Part shown: positions 1 through 10,566 of the stretch, in pieces | Layout of the letters: the number at the start of each line of letters is the position of its first letter | Numbering within the stretch: the first letter of the stretch is position 1 | Origin: Malus domestica | Taxonomy: Eukaryota > Streptophyta > Magnoliopsida > Rosales > Rosaceae | Direction: 5' to 3' | Length of the DNA stretch: 64,000 bases | Assembly (NCBI RefSeq): GCF_042453785.1 | Contig: NC_091671.1 | Span: forward strand, 39,323,001 to 39,387,000 | The notes under the pieces: generated by a model | Databases searched by the model: none | What the model was told of the DNA's origin: nothing | What the model saw: the letters and a program-made list of their open reading frames with translations, nothing else | Translations under genes and position numbers: made by a program

Positions 1-3000
1 GCCTCCGTTTTCGCGGCGATACACCGAAGGAGGATCAATTGGATTCCGGTGCTCCAGATGCAGAAGTACCACTCCATTGCCGATGTGATGGTGGAGCTGC
101 GAAACGTCGGGTCGAAGAAGGTGGGGATGGAGGACCAGAAGGCCTACGTCGAGAACGGCGGCGTTTCGAGAACAGAGGAAATTTGCAAGAGCGAGGAGGT
201 TAAATCGTGTTTGGACGAAGAGAAAGTGAAGGAAAGTGACGAGAAAGTGGCGGAGAGTAATGGAATTGGCGCCGCCGCCGACGAGGTAGCCGACGAGGAG
301 GCGTCGCCGGATAGCGAGATTACTGATGCAGGTAAGTAATCTGATTCATTTCCTCCACAGTTGGATTTTTAATATTAAATTCTGAAATTTGATATGATTC
401 GAATTCCATTTTTTGATAAATTTTTAATCAGGATTCAGTTGTGTTTGAAATTCCGATTTAAGCTACGTGGCTGTAGCTGAGAAGGTCCTATTTTTCTGGT
501 TTTACGAAGCGTTAGGTCCGTTTGGTTTGTGAGAAAAAAAAAAAAGAGAAAAGAACTAAACTTGTTTGGAATCTGAAGAGCTTTTCCTCTGCTGTTTGGT
601 ATCCGAGAAAATAAAATATAATTTTATTAGATCATTTTCCTGATTACAAAAAGATATATTATTTTAATTATAAAGAAAACTACTTTTTTTTTTGTCCATT
701 ATTTTGGGAGCAACATGTTTTACTTTCCACCAGATCCGAGATTCAAGACTTATTTTTAGAAGTAGGTAAAATTCAAAACCTCGTTTTCCATTTCCTCGAC
801 TTGGAGATGGAAAACCCTGTTTTCCATTTTCTGTGCTTTGAACTCAACGTTGCGTTTTTTACGTTTAAGAAAACGCTAAGAAGACTGTTTTAAGGTGATT
901 TTTTTTAAAAATTTTCGGCCACTACATGTTTTGGTATAGTATTTTATAATATTAGCGCGAAAATTATGTAAAAAACAAAGATACAGAGAGTCAGATTTTT
1001 AATAGTCTGTTTAGTGATACTTCTAATTTTTCAGCCTACTAATCTCCCTTTATTATTAATTAAATCTTTTTAATTTCCAAAAAATTAAAATTAAAATTTG
1101 AAGAAATTAAATAAAAGGTAAAAAAATTAATTTAGTGTGGCTGGAAACGTTTTCCCGAGGTTTTAGCGGGGATTTCAGATTTTCGAGGTGGAGTGGTGAA
1201 CGAAAAAGTTTGAATGCAACCGGTGTGATAGTTAGTTGGGCGCTCGAGAAGCGTGCCGTTTGATTTCAAGGGTAGGCGGCGCCTGATCAGGGCTGCTGAC
1301 GTCACGGGTTGCGTTTGGTTTGTTGGTTCAATCTGGGTTGGTAGGTGCTCTTTGACAAAAGTTTGGGTGGTCATCCCAACATTAAAATTAGTTATTATGA
1401 TTTGGGGCCCAGCTCGGTGTGGGCCCAGCTCAGTCCATAATTCCGAGTTTCAGGTCAAGCTGGGAATTAAGTTAGCAATGAATTGCGTTTTGATTTAGCG
1501 TTTTAATTTTCAGGAAAACTAATGAAAATAGCTTGAAACCTTTGAGTTTTAATCAAAATGACAAAAAAGTGTTGTAAGTGAATAGTACCAAGAGTGACTT
1601 TTTAAAATAAAATTGTTCTTTTTCGTTAAAATGAATGGTACAGGAAGTGTTTCGTTAAAACTCTCTTTAATTTTCGTTTATGGTTGTGCCAATTCACTTT
1701 TGATTAACACACAAAACGATGTGAAATAGTAACGTAATACTACATATACTCACCTGTACTTTAATTTTTTTATTTGGACATACCAACTAGATTCGACGTG
1801 TGTTATTTTGTACACCTCGTTTCTTATATTCGTACAAGTTTCGAGTAGTGTATGGTGCTGCCGAATTACAAACCGGCTGGGGTATCATTATGTTTGGACA
1901 GCCGGATCAGCTGTTTAAGGTTCCGATATTCTCGATGCTTATAGTGGTGTATTGTGTGTAGTTATTTGTTTGTTATTGTGTCCGGCCTATTTGGTTGTGC
2001 GCGGTGAATAGGGATAGCTTTTGCTTTTTGTAAAAGCACTTATGAGCGGCAGGTGGAAGCATTGGCTTATCACCATTTTTATGTTTTAGAAATTGTGATG
2101 AAGATTTACATTCCACAAATGCATCATCTGAAGCTTATTCAAATTTTTATGTACCTCCTAATTCACAGTACTTAAACAGTTAAATCGGTATCTAGAGAAG
2201 ATTATGCATAATTTACGATATTGACAGTAAAAAAAACACTCTTGTTGTGTTCTGTTTCAAAGGGACTGCGTACAATACATGCTTATCAGTGATTTATTGC
2301 AAATCCGATGTTCGTAGACTCGGTTTTGATAGAAACTTCGCATCATTTCTGTATGATAGCTATTTTGGCATAGTTCGATAAATGCTAGTTCGTTAATTAT
2401 ACGCTAGCTGACTTCCGTACAATATAAACAACTGTTTTTTGGATCAGTTGACAAGCTATTGTTTATCAGTTATCCATCAGATGAACATAGATTTTTGCTA
2501 GTGAACTCATTTGATTATAGAATGCATTATTTTTAACGATTTGATTACCTTCTGCTTTTACTGCAGGTTCACAAGAAGCGCAGCTCAATTCAGTAAACGA
2601 GGAAATATGCTCTAATCATGATGAGTGCGAGGCACGTCGTACCCAGATCAAATTGACTAAAGGTTTCTCAGCAAAGGAGTCGGTGAAAGGGCATATGGTG
2701 AGTTATTTCCTCAATCTAATGTCACTCTGTAAGATAGAAGTCAAAGAGTTGATATGCTGTATATTCTGGTAAAGAAAATCAGGTAGCTATTACTGACTAG
2801 CAGATGACCGAACTGGCAGGTGAATGTCGTGAAGGGGCTGAAGCTATATGAGGACATATTCACTGACAATGAGCTCTGCAAATTGACTGACCTCGTAAAT
2901 GATCTCCACGCGGCTGGAATTAATGGAGAGCTCTCAGGTAAAGGAACCCTTGTTTGTGAAACTCATCCTGGGTTGTATCTTATTTTGGTCTCATATATTG

Positions 3001-4397
3001 TTCTATTACGTCGTTTTGTGTAATGGAGATAATTGTAGTAATTCATTTGTTCTTTAAAAAATTGGCTTCCGAAGTTTGAATGCGAAACTTTCCATGTAGG
3101 TTTATTGAGGCTAACTCGTTTTTTTTAACATAGGAAAGGCTACTATAAGTTATCTTCTTGATTGAATACAGGCGAGACCTTCATTCTGTTCAACAAGCAG
3201 GTTAAGGGAAACAGGAGAGAGCTTATTCAGTTTGGCGTTCCAATTTTCGGGCAGATCAAGGAGGATACTACAAGTAATAACCGAAACTAGTAATGCATAC
3301 TTCAACTATTTTGGACAGGGTCTTATTATCAGTGATGCATTCTATGCATTGCATACTAAATACCGAAGCTAACTTTAATTTGTTTTCTTGTGTTTATAGG
3401 CAATATGGTGCCGATTCCAGCTCTTCTCGAAGATGTGATTGATCACTTTGTACTATGGCAGCTAATTCCAGAGTATAAACGACCGAATGGTTGCATGATC
3501 AACTTCTTTGAGGAGGTATTCTATGTTTTGCTTGATGCATTGTCATGATACAGCCTCTGTTATTGTTTACTAGAACATAGCTGCAAAGAGGGCGCTTCAC
3601 GGCATTGGTTTGTGTTATAAGTCTTTGTTTATGCACTTTCTTTTTAATTTAAGGGAGAAACGGTTTTAATTGCAATCATTTATTTTGTAGGGAGAGTATT
3701 CACAGCCATTCCTGAAACCACCCCATTTGGACCAGCCCATCGCCACTCTTCTCCTCTCTGAATCAGCAATGGCTTTCGGGCGCACCCTTCTGAGTGATAA
3801 TGATGGGAACTACAAGGGGCCGCTGATGCTATCACTGAAACAAGGGTATGTACTCTTAGTTCTTTCAGTTTCACTTACTTTTCACGGTTCATGGTGATTG
3901 AAAACCGCAAACGTGGAATTTTTAACTTCTGCAGGTCCCTTTTAGTCATGAGGGGAAACAGCGCTGACATGTCACGACACGTGATGTGTCCATCTCCAAA
4001 CAGAAGGGTGAGCATCACATTCTTCAGAGTCCGAGTACACTCCAACCAGTTCCAGTCGCCCCAAAGTCCAACAAACAATGGTGCCATGACTCTATGGCAA
4101 CCCGGGATGGTAAGCCCATACACGATGCCAGATGGAGCAGCTCCCAATGGTTATGAGGCAATGGATGTGATGCCCAAATGGGGTGTCCTTCGTGCTCCAG
4201 TAGTCATGCTAGCCCCCGTTCGTCCTATGGCATTGAGCCCTCGAAAAGTCCCTCAAAGTGGTACAGGGGTTTTCTTGCCCTGGACCATGGGATCAAGAAA
4301 ACCAGCAAAGCATCTCCCACCTCGCGCCCAAAAGGGACGGCTTATGGCATTCCCTTCCCCTGCAGAGTCCACTTCTGAGCCCGGCATCAGTGTCTAA
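1..4397 (+). CDS. ALKBH10B: ALKBH10B-like RNA demethylase (2OG-Fe(II) dioxygenase), 5' end outside window
   Basis: The exons I read are 1-331, 2567-2697, 2820-2937, 3172-3273, 3400-3515, 3691-3845 and 3935-4397. All junctions are GT-AG and the frame stays open for 471 residues. The frame is already open at base 1, inside the conserved stretch RRRINWIPVLQMQKYHS, so the true start lies upstream. The dioxygenase core runs from VNVVKGLKLYEDIF to RRVSITFFRVR. Iron ligands are the HxD in PPHLDQP and the later His in MSRHVMCPSPNRR, followed by the 2-oxoglutarate-binding Arg. The C-terminal tail of about 115 residues is rich in Pro, Ser and Met, as in this subfamily. The Arabidopsis relative removes N6-methyladenosine from mRNA and affects flowering; that role here is inferred from family. 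Intron 1 (332-2566) is long and holds a small interspersed repeat. Confidence 0.9.
1510..1669. repeat. Small interspersed AT-rich repeat (CGTTAAAACTC family), copy A
   Basis: About 160 bp inside ALKBH10B intron 1. It contains AAAACTAATGAAAAT near the start, GAATAGTACC in the middle, and ends TTTCGTTAAAACTCTCTTT. Related copies lie at about 25661-25831, 36335-36480, 59468-59645 (reverse) and 63924-64000 (reverse, running off the window). It has no coding capacity and is probably a miniature non-autonomous transposon. Confidence 0.6.
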
Positions 4398-5161
4398 TGG
4401 AAGAACGAAGATCCGAAGTTAGTCAGAGGCAGCCCTGGGTCCAAAAACGATATGAATCAGCATAGCGTTCACGTTCGCATTTGTGTTCTACGCCAGTCTT
4501 TTCTTGATGTACAAACAGAACCTAGGTGCCGTTAGAAGAGTCGGTTTTTTTCTTTTTTTTCGATTTGTTTTCACTTCTTTTGTCTCAGTAAGATTAAGGT
4601 TGTAGGGGTGATTACAATACTTTTTTCTTGGATGGTGTACGGCCTTCATAGTTAGTAAGAGTATCAAGTTTGTGGGGTGTGAATTTTAGCTCAAGTAAAA
4701 GGAGCTGAATTTTGTATTATGTTAAAGTTTTTCATAGGCAGGTTGAATTATTTTGTACTACGTTTTCAGTTTACGAAGAACGGAGCGATACGTAGTGATA
4801 ATTTTTTTTAAACAAGCGATATATAGGTGAAGTGGATACAAACACATGACTTTCGGTGACAGGATTAATGCCCTAAACCACTCAAGTTTTTAAGTCTCGT
4901 GCGAATTCAGAGCCATTACATTGAAACCAAAACGTGAGACTTTCCTTTACAGTTACTGCACCAAGGAGTCAACAGAAGAAGGGGGGTTAGGCATATAAAG
5001 CTACAAGCATATGCAAATGCAAGAGACTTTCTTTTGGATGAGAGGGAACGGCATCTAATTCACATTCAAAACATGAAAACCGCGCTTCATAAATAGATTT
5101 AGCACGTGATTCGGAGTGTCTATGGTTCGGGAAACCTCCTGATCTTCTACGGACGTGTTTG
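4398..5161. other. 3' UTR and spacer downstream of ALKBH10B
   Basis: No gene seen. The first few hundred bases are the likely 3' UTR. Around 4800-4920 is a short stretch resembling the end of a decayed transposon (ACAAACACATGAC, then CCCTAAACCACTCAAG), too degraded to classify. Confidence 0.4.
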
Positions 5162-5574
5162 TCTTTGGTTGATGATGTTTGTCGGAGAACTTCTGATTAG
5201 AGCATCTCTCACACCGGGTGGAACAAGAGTGAGCAGGTGAGACCTACACACAAGAAGTCTCATTCTTTTGATTTGTCGGAGAACTTCTGATTAGAGCATC
5301 TCTCACATTGGATGAAACATGAGTGAAGGTGCGGTTGAAACACAAGAAGTCTTGTGCTTTTGGTTGATGTTTGTCGGAGAACTTCTAATTAGAGCATCTC
5401 TCATACCGGGTGGAACAAGAGTGAGGAGGGGGGACCGAAACACAAACACAGGAAGTCTCATGCTTTTGGTTGATGATACTGGTTAAGAGGACTTCTGATT
5501 AGAGTATCTCTCATACCGGGTGAAACAAGAGTGAGGAGGTGGCACCGAAACACAAAAAGTCTCACGTTTCAGCG
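5162..5574. repeat. Minisatellite: four imperfect copies of a roughly 90-106 bp unit
   Basis: Each unit carries GTCGGAGAACTTCTGATTAG (or a close variant), then AGAGCATCTCTCA, an ACCGGGTGGAACAAGAGTGA-like segment, and AAGAAGTCTCATGCTTTTGG. The copies differ by substitutions and small indels. No open frame crosses the array, which lies between two convergently transcribed genes. Confidence 0.85.
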
Positions 5575-5893
5575 CTATGACCGACGTAGTTAGACACTCC
5601 TACCCCGAGTTATTATCCAACATCATCTTAAGATTTTGCTAAGTAATGGTAAAAATCCACAAATTAATGAAATTGACTTCTTTTATAGACAAGGCTGGCT
5701 GATTTAACATCACAAATTACAGATATAAAGGAATCTATTTGCATTTAAAACCAAACTGATAAAATAACAGGGCTTTTTTTTAAAAGAATCCCCCTTTACA
5801 TATATCAGACTTCCCAAGAACAAATTGGGGGAGTACATAATAAATTCGTGCACTAAATTTAAAGAACCAAGAACTTTCCAATTTACTTGCTAC

Positions 5894-7630
5894 TCAAGCT
5901 TGAGCTGGTACATCATCATCATCCTCAATATCCCAGCTTAAATCTTCTTCTTCTTCAGCAGCAGCAGTACTGAGCCGCTTTCGGAGCTCGGCTTTGTTAG
6001 CAGGACTTCCACTTCCACCACCATGGCCAACTTCTTTATCATCAATGCTGCTAAGATCCTCAATCTCATCCCATCCAAGGTCTTCTTCCTCCGGCGTAAA
6101 GGACTTGATTGAAACCGCCGGAACATCATTGCCTTTGCCGGATTCAGCAGCCCCATTCTTCTTCCCTTCCACTACCGCTTTCTCCTCCAATTTTGATGGC
6201 ACGTCTTTCTTCGCGGAATCCCTTTCTACCTGCATTTTCTTTTCGGACTCCTTACCACCACTCAACTCCACATCATTACCCTTCTTCTCAACAATTTGAG
6301 ATTCCCCAACAGAGCTACTCTCTTCCTTAACAACCTTCTGCTCAGAAACTTTGCTGACCAGTTCGCTATTCGCAGCTAAATCATCCTTCTTCGACGCCAC
6401 ATTTGCTTCTTCAACAACACTGCCTTTACCGGCAGCTACATTCTTCTTCCCTTCCACTGCCCCTTTCTCCTCCAATTTCGATGGCAAATCTTTCTTCTCA
6501 GAATCCCCTTCTACTTGCATTTTCTTTTCAGACCCCTTATCACCACTCAACTCCACATCATTACCCTTCTTCTCAACAATTTGAGATTCCCCAACGGAGC
6601 TACTCTCTTCCTTAACAACCTTCTGCTCAGAACCTTTGCTGACCAATTCACTATTCGCAGCTAAATCATCCTTCTTCGACGCCACATTCGCCTCTTCAAC
6701 GACACAGCTCCCCTCTCCCACATTATTGGAACTCTTCTCTCCAACCTCATTCCCAACCTTCAAGTCCTCAACTATCCCATCTTTGCCAGAACTTTCAGCA
6801 GCCACTTGAGTACTTTTCGCCGAATTCGCTTTCAACACCACATTGTTCACATTGTCATCATACTCATCATCATCAACATCCCAACTCAAGTCCTCATCCT
6901 CCTCGATCGAAATCGCCCGCTTAACGAGATTCACTCTCGCATCCTCAGCCTGCCTCAGCTTATAAACCCTATAAAAGTACCTACACCAAAAGCTTTCGTG
7001 ATCAACGCTGTTCGGAACAACGCTTTTGTAAATCCCCTCCATAGCTCCGTTTTCTTCTAAAAGCCTCTCGATTTCTTCACCTTTCTCCTCCAAATCAAAC
7101 CCAGATTGCCATTTTCCGTAATCATCCAAATCCTCAGGCTCCTCACAGTAAGTGCTAGCGTCACCCTGAATCGCACGCACCTGAGCGTCAAACCTACTGT
7201 ACCGTTTCGAATTCAAGCTCTGCTGAGAGCTAAAGCCTTGGTCTTTGGCGTCGGAGGAATCCGATTCGTCGCCGGCGAGGATCTGGGCCGTCCCTTGCAG
7301 CACTGTGTTCCCGAACTCATCGATGACGTGTCCCACCGTTTCCAACGACCCCTGAGCCACCTCGATCTCTTTCTTCAGACCCAACCCGAATTCTTGCAGG
7401 TCGCGGCGGTAGGTCTCGATCACCGACTCGGATCTGGTCGATAGGGTTTTGATCAGATCGCCGAACATCCACCCGCCGGTGTTGCCGGTCGGGTTGGGAC
7501 TGGGTTGTGTCCGTGGGGACTTCGGATCTGCGTGTTCCTGTTCTGGGTTGTTGTGAGACCCGGTTTCGGATTCGGATTCGGGGTTTGGGGGATCTGGGTC
7601 GTCGGAGAACACGGATTTGAAGAAATTCAT
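5894..7630 (-). CDS. BSD domain-containing protein, intronless, 578 aa
   Basis: One uninterrupted frame from ATG at 7630. Residues 1-55 are low complexity. Residues 56-120 (MFGDLIKTLSTRSESVIETY onward) are the helical segment common to plant BSD proteins. The BSD domain is about residues 175-235, with the Phe-Trp pair in HESFWCRYFYRVYKLRQAED. Residues 310-498 are Lys/Glu/Ser-rich and consist of two tandem copies of a roughly 95-residue unit. An acidic motif of the form DL(S/G)WD occurs three times: near 247 (DLSWDVDDD), 517 (DLGWDEIEDL) and 563 (DLSWDIEDDDD at the C-terminus). BSD domains occur in TFIIH p62, synapse-associated and DOS2-like proteins; the plant protein's function is not established. 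The gene is convergent with ALKBH10B. Confidence 0.9.
   Translation of the reverse strand: MNFFKSVFSDDPDPPNPESESETGSHNNPEQEHADPKSPRTQPSPNPTGNTGGWMFGDLIKTLSTRSESVIETYRRDLQEFGLGLKKEIEVAQGSLETVGHVIDEFGNTVLQGTAQILAGDESDSSDAKDQGFSSQQSLNSKRYSRFDAQVRAIQGDASTYCEEPEDLDDYGKWQSGFDLEEKGEEIERLLEENGAMEGIYKSVVPNSVDHESFWCRYFYRVYKLRQAEDARVNLVKRAISIEEDEDLSWDVDDDEYDDNVNNVVLKANSAKSTQVAAESSGKDGIVEDLKVGNEVGEKSSNNVGEGSCVVEEANVASKKDDLAANSELVSKGSEQKVVKEESSSVGESQIVEKKGNDVELSGDKGSEKKMQVEGDSEKKDLPSKLEEKGAVEGKKNVAAGKGSVVEEANVASKKDDLAANSELVSKVSEQKVVKEESSSVGESQIVEKKGNDVELSGGKESEKKMQVERDSAKKDVPSKLEEKAVVEGKKNGAAESGKGNDVPAVSIKSFTPEEEDLGWDEIEDLSSIDDKEVGHGGGSGSPANKAELRKRLSTAAAEEEEDLSWDIEDDDDVPAQA
6137..6703 (-). repeat. In-frame tandem duplication inside the BSD gene
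   Basis: Residues 310-404 and 405-498 are near copies offset by 95 residues (285 bp). Both begin VVEEANVASKKDDLAANSEL and contain VVKEESSSVGESQIVEKKG. Few differences suggest a recent duplication that kept the reading frame. Confidence 0.9.
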
Positions 7631-7942
7631 GGAGGAAAAAATGGGAAAGCAGAGGGATTGGGATTTACCAGAAAATTTGGAAGAGGGGGAGAGAGAGGGG
7701 TTGGAGAGTAGAGTGAGAAACTGGAAATTTAGGGACGTTAACGTGCACTCTACGTGTAGTTCGCATCAGTGAGGGGGGTGGTCAATGTCTAGCTTGGTGT
7801 TTGGGCTTTAACTATGGATATGAGCCCAAAATAAAGTATGGATTATTGGCCCAATACTTTGTTAAAGACCCAACATTGAGCAAGACCCACGTGTCAAGCA
7901 GGGACGAACATCAAAAGTTGTGATCCGTCCGATTAAAACGGA

Positions 7943-8137
7943 AAGGGATCATCTTCGAATCCTTTCCTCCTAATCTACCAAGTTCGGGGATCTAGGTCAT
8001 TGAAATTTGATCCAACAGCTAAAGTTATTATATCTTTTAAAGTGGGCTCCTGTTTGTAGTTGTTGGATTAAATTTCAATGGCCTGGATTCCCGAACTTGG
8101 TGGATTAGGAGGAAGGGACCCAGAAAGGATCATTTTC
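7943..8137. mobile_element. Inverted-repeat MITE
   Basis: Left arm TTTCCTCCTAATCTACCAAG is mirrored by CTTGGTGGATTAGGAGGAA on the right. Further in, TCATTGAAATTTGATCCAAC is mirrored by GTTGGATTAAATTTCAATGG. Both sides carry the direct repeat CCGATTAAAACGG, which may be a target duplication, although 13 bp is longer than usual. No coding capacity. Confidence 0.7.
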
Positions 8138-8154
8138 CGATTAAAACGGTCATC

Positions 8155-9398
8155 GTCCAATAGATTATGGGTATTGTTTTTCACTTGTAAATGAGTTGTG
8201 TTAGATTCGATTCTTGTCAAAGATGAATTTGGATGAAAGTATTATGGCAAGGTGTGGCTTAGCCAAGTCCCCTACCTCCTTTGTGTAAACACATCACTGT
8301 ATTAAAAAAAATTAAAAATTAAAACAATATTTAAAAGTAATTCTATGAATAACATGCTAATCGAAACTCACATCGACATGAAGGTTTGACAACTCCATGT
8401 CGGATCTTTCCCATATGGGGTTGTAATATGTTCCCGGGTTGGGTTATTCGACTGTTAAAGTAGTATCGTCTAGTACAATGAATGGTCTACCGAGAGACTC
8501 CTCCAATATGTTTGTGGGTTATGGGAGATATCATAGAGTTCAATTTCATCCTCGACCCATGATCAATATGAGCTTGAAGTTTTCTTGGTAACGCTCGAAA
8601 TTTTTTATAGTGGCTCCGCCCATGCCTCATTTCATTTATATGATTCCTAAAAATTATACAAGACGTTCTATAGATGTTCAGGCATGCACTTCGTTTTGGC
8701 TAAGTTTTGGGCTCTAAAGTTCAATGTCGAATACTACGGCGGAGTATTGTAAGTGTTTACCCTAGTATTTGCCGGTGCATATGGGATTCCGGTGACTTTC
8801 ATTCAAGTTGAGTTGATTCTTTCAAGTTCCCGATTACTCCAGCCGATCGTGAAAGAACAAAAACTCATCCTGAAGTGTGTAAAAATCAAGAGGGGTTGCT
8901 GTTTTGGAATAAAAGTGATTCCAAGCAAAGTAATATTCTAGCTCTCTCCAAATGCATGGTATCATATGAATTTCCCTATGATATTCTTGCAAGTTGCTTT
9001 TGCTTCCTACCAAAGTCCTATCAAAGGAATTTAACATATGATCTTATCTTCCCCAAATTGGAGCTAACAGAATACTTGAAACAGAACCGAGCGCAATGAC
9101 GTTTTAAAACTCATACAGTCGAACCTCGCTTAGTGAGACAAAGCTTGTCTTAATCTTCGCCCTTTGGGTTGGGATTACAAGACAAAACTAGTATTAATTC
9201 CTCCATCAGAGTTTTAATATTCTTTCTTTCCTACTTTTCATTACCATATTTCCAAGCATGGAATCACATATCCAAATGACTTTGCAGTTTGTTCAGTGCA
9301 CGTAAATAATCTTCATCCCCAACACTCCATTTAAACCTTCATCCCCAGCCTCTATCGGAGCTCGTCTTTAGTTCTATCTTCTCATTCGAAACTGGGCA
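8155..9398. other. Gene-free spacer with decayed transposon-like sequence
   Basis: Around 8155-8300 a stretch (TTTTTCACTTGTAAATGAG, then GATTCGATTCTTGTCAAAG) resembles one near 54040-54175, suggesting fragments of one dispersed element. From 8350 to about 9100 I see no credible coding sequence, only short scattered frames. About 9300-9398 is likely the leader of the next gene. Confidence 0.35.
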
Positions 9399-10001
9399 AT
9401 GCAGGAGAAGCTCAACCGCACCGAGCCTACTGGCATTTGCCACAGGATCTTCACCTTCATTGTGAATACCCTGGTCGGTAGACTCCTTGTTAAGCAAGTA
9501 ACGTTAGGCCATCCGATGCCTGATCAAGACGAACAGCCTATGATTCCAGCTGCTAACCCTAATGGGGTTGAGACAATGGACCTTCATGAGGCTCGCCAGA
9601 CGCCGGAGAAGGATTCTGGTCTTCAGATTCAAGTTCACTACAAGCAAACCGATGATGGCTTTGAATCGTGGACGCATATTGACAAGTTAGGTGATCCAGT
9701 GAAGGCCAATGTTTCCGAACACAAAGGCAACCTGAAGAAGGTTTTGAGCATTAAGGATGTACCGAAACCAGATAAAGAGAAAAGTAGTATGAAGAAAGGA
9801 AAGGGTGTAATGGGTAGCGAAAAGTTGACACTAGCAATGGAGATAGAAGATGATGATAAAGGATCGAAGTTTGCGTTAAGGCGGCGCGTAAGGCCACTTT
9901 TTCACATTGCTCTAAACATAAACGAAAAATCAGAAGCGTTTATTCAGAGCAGAAAGGAAGCTATGAGGAGGAACTATGGCATTGAGCCGAGGAAGTCTTA
10001 G
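9399..10001 (+). CDS. Uncharacterised 200-aa protein
   Basis: A single open frame from ATG 9399 to TAG 10001 in gene-like, less AT-rich sequence. I do not recognise the family. Residues 1-35 include the hydrophobic patch CHRIFTFIVNTLVGRLLV, which could be a membrane anchor or targeting segment. The middle is acidic and Lys-rich (DVPKPDKEKSSMKKGKG). The C-terminal third looks most constrained: ALRRRVRPLFHIALNINEKS followed by a Lys/Arg-rich helix to GIEPRKS. It sits just before the retrotransposon insertion. A real short intronless gene is likely, but a gene fragment is possible. No function is proposed. Confidence 0.5.
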   Translation: MQEKLNRTEPTGICHRIFTFIVNTLVGRLLVKQVTLGHPMPDQDEQPMIPAANPNGVETMDLHEARQTPEKDSGLQIQVHYKQTDDGFESWTHIDKLGDPVKANVSEHKGNLKKVLSIKDVPKPDKEKSSMKKGKGVMGSEKLTLAMEIEDDDKGSKFALRRRVRPLFHIALNINEKSEAFIQSRKEAMRRNYGIEPRKS

Positions 10002-10561
10002 CCCGAGAAATATGTCATGTGGCGGTTGGCGCGGTGGCTCGTCGGGGTTACAAGTTTGCAATTACTGAGATTATTAGGCAGTCGCAAAGAGCTTCCTAAA
10101 GGTTGGAATGGCTATTGTCAAAACCATGTACTACACTGGTTATTATGCACTTTAGCTTTTCAAAGTAGTTCTATACATGTAAATTAAGAAGAAGAAAAAA
10201 AAAAGTAAACTTATATATGAAAAAAGCAGCATTTGCAATTAAAGTTTTTATTAAAAGTTTGGCGAAGAGCAAAATAGGATGACAAATTGGGAGAATAATG
10301 TGGATTATACATATAACTCATTACTTTCTCAATTAGGAGAAATTGTTGTGTATAGCATGACATGTTTGACTTGATATATGTCTTTTTTTTTAACAAACGA
10401 TAGACTAATTGCAATAATTTTATCTAAATTATGAAGAAGAGGATTCAAAGTTAAGCACAGAGGGTGAAGTACATTGCTATAACAAACTCAGCTAAACTCA
10501 TGTTTGCATGACATGTTAATTTGATTAATTAGTTTTGTCAATTTGGTCGTCCACTCAAATG
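10002..10561. other. Spacer between the 9399 gene and the LTR element
   Basis: AT-rich with no gene. It probably includes the 3' UTR of the upstream gene. The original locus continues at 21635 beyond the inserted element. Confidence 0.4.
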
Positions 10562-10566
10562 ATAAC
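10562..10566. other. Target-site duplication, left copy (ATAAC)
   Basis: ATAAC lies directly before the 5' LTR and recurs directly after the 3' LTR at 21630-21634, as expected for LTR-element integration. Confidence 0.95.

Noticed and set aside
49-339. GTG at 49 as the start of the ALKBH10B protein
   Set aside because: The frame is open to base 1 and the conserved family block begins before 49, so the gene starts outside the window.
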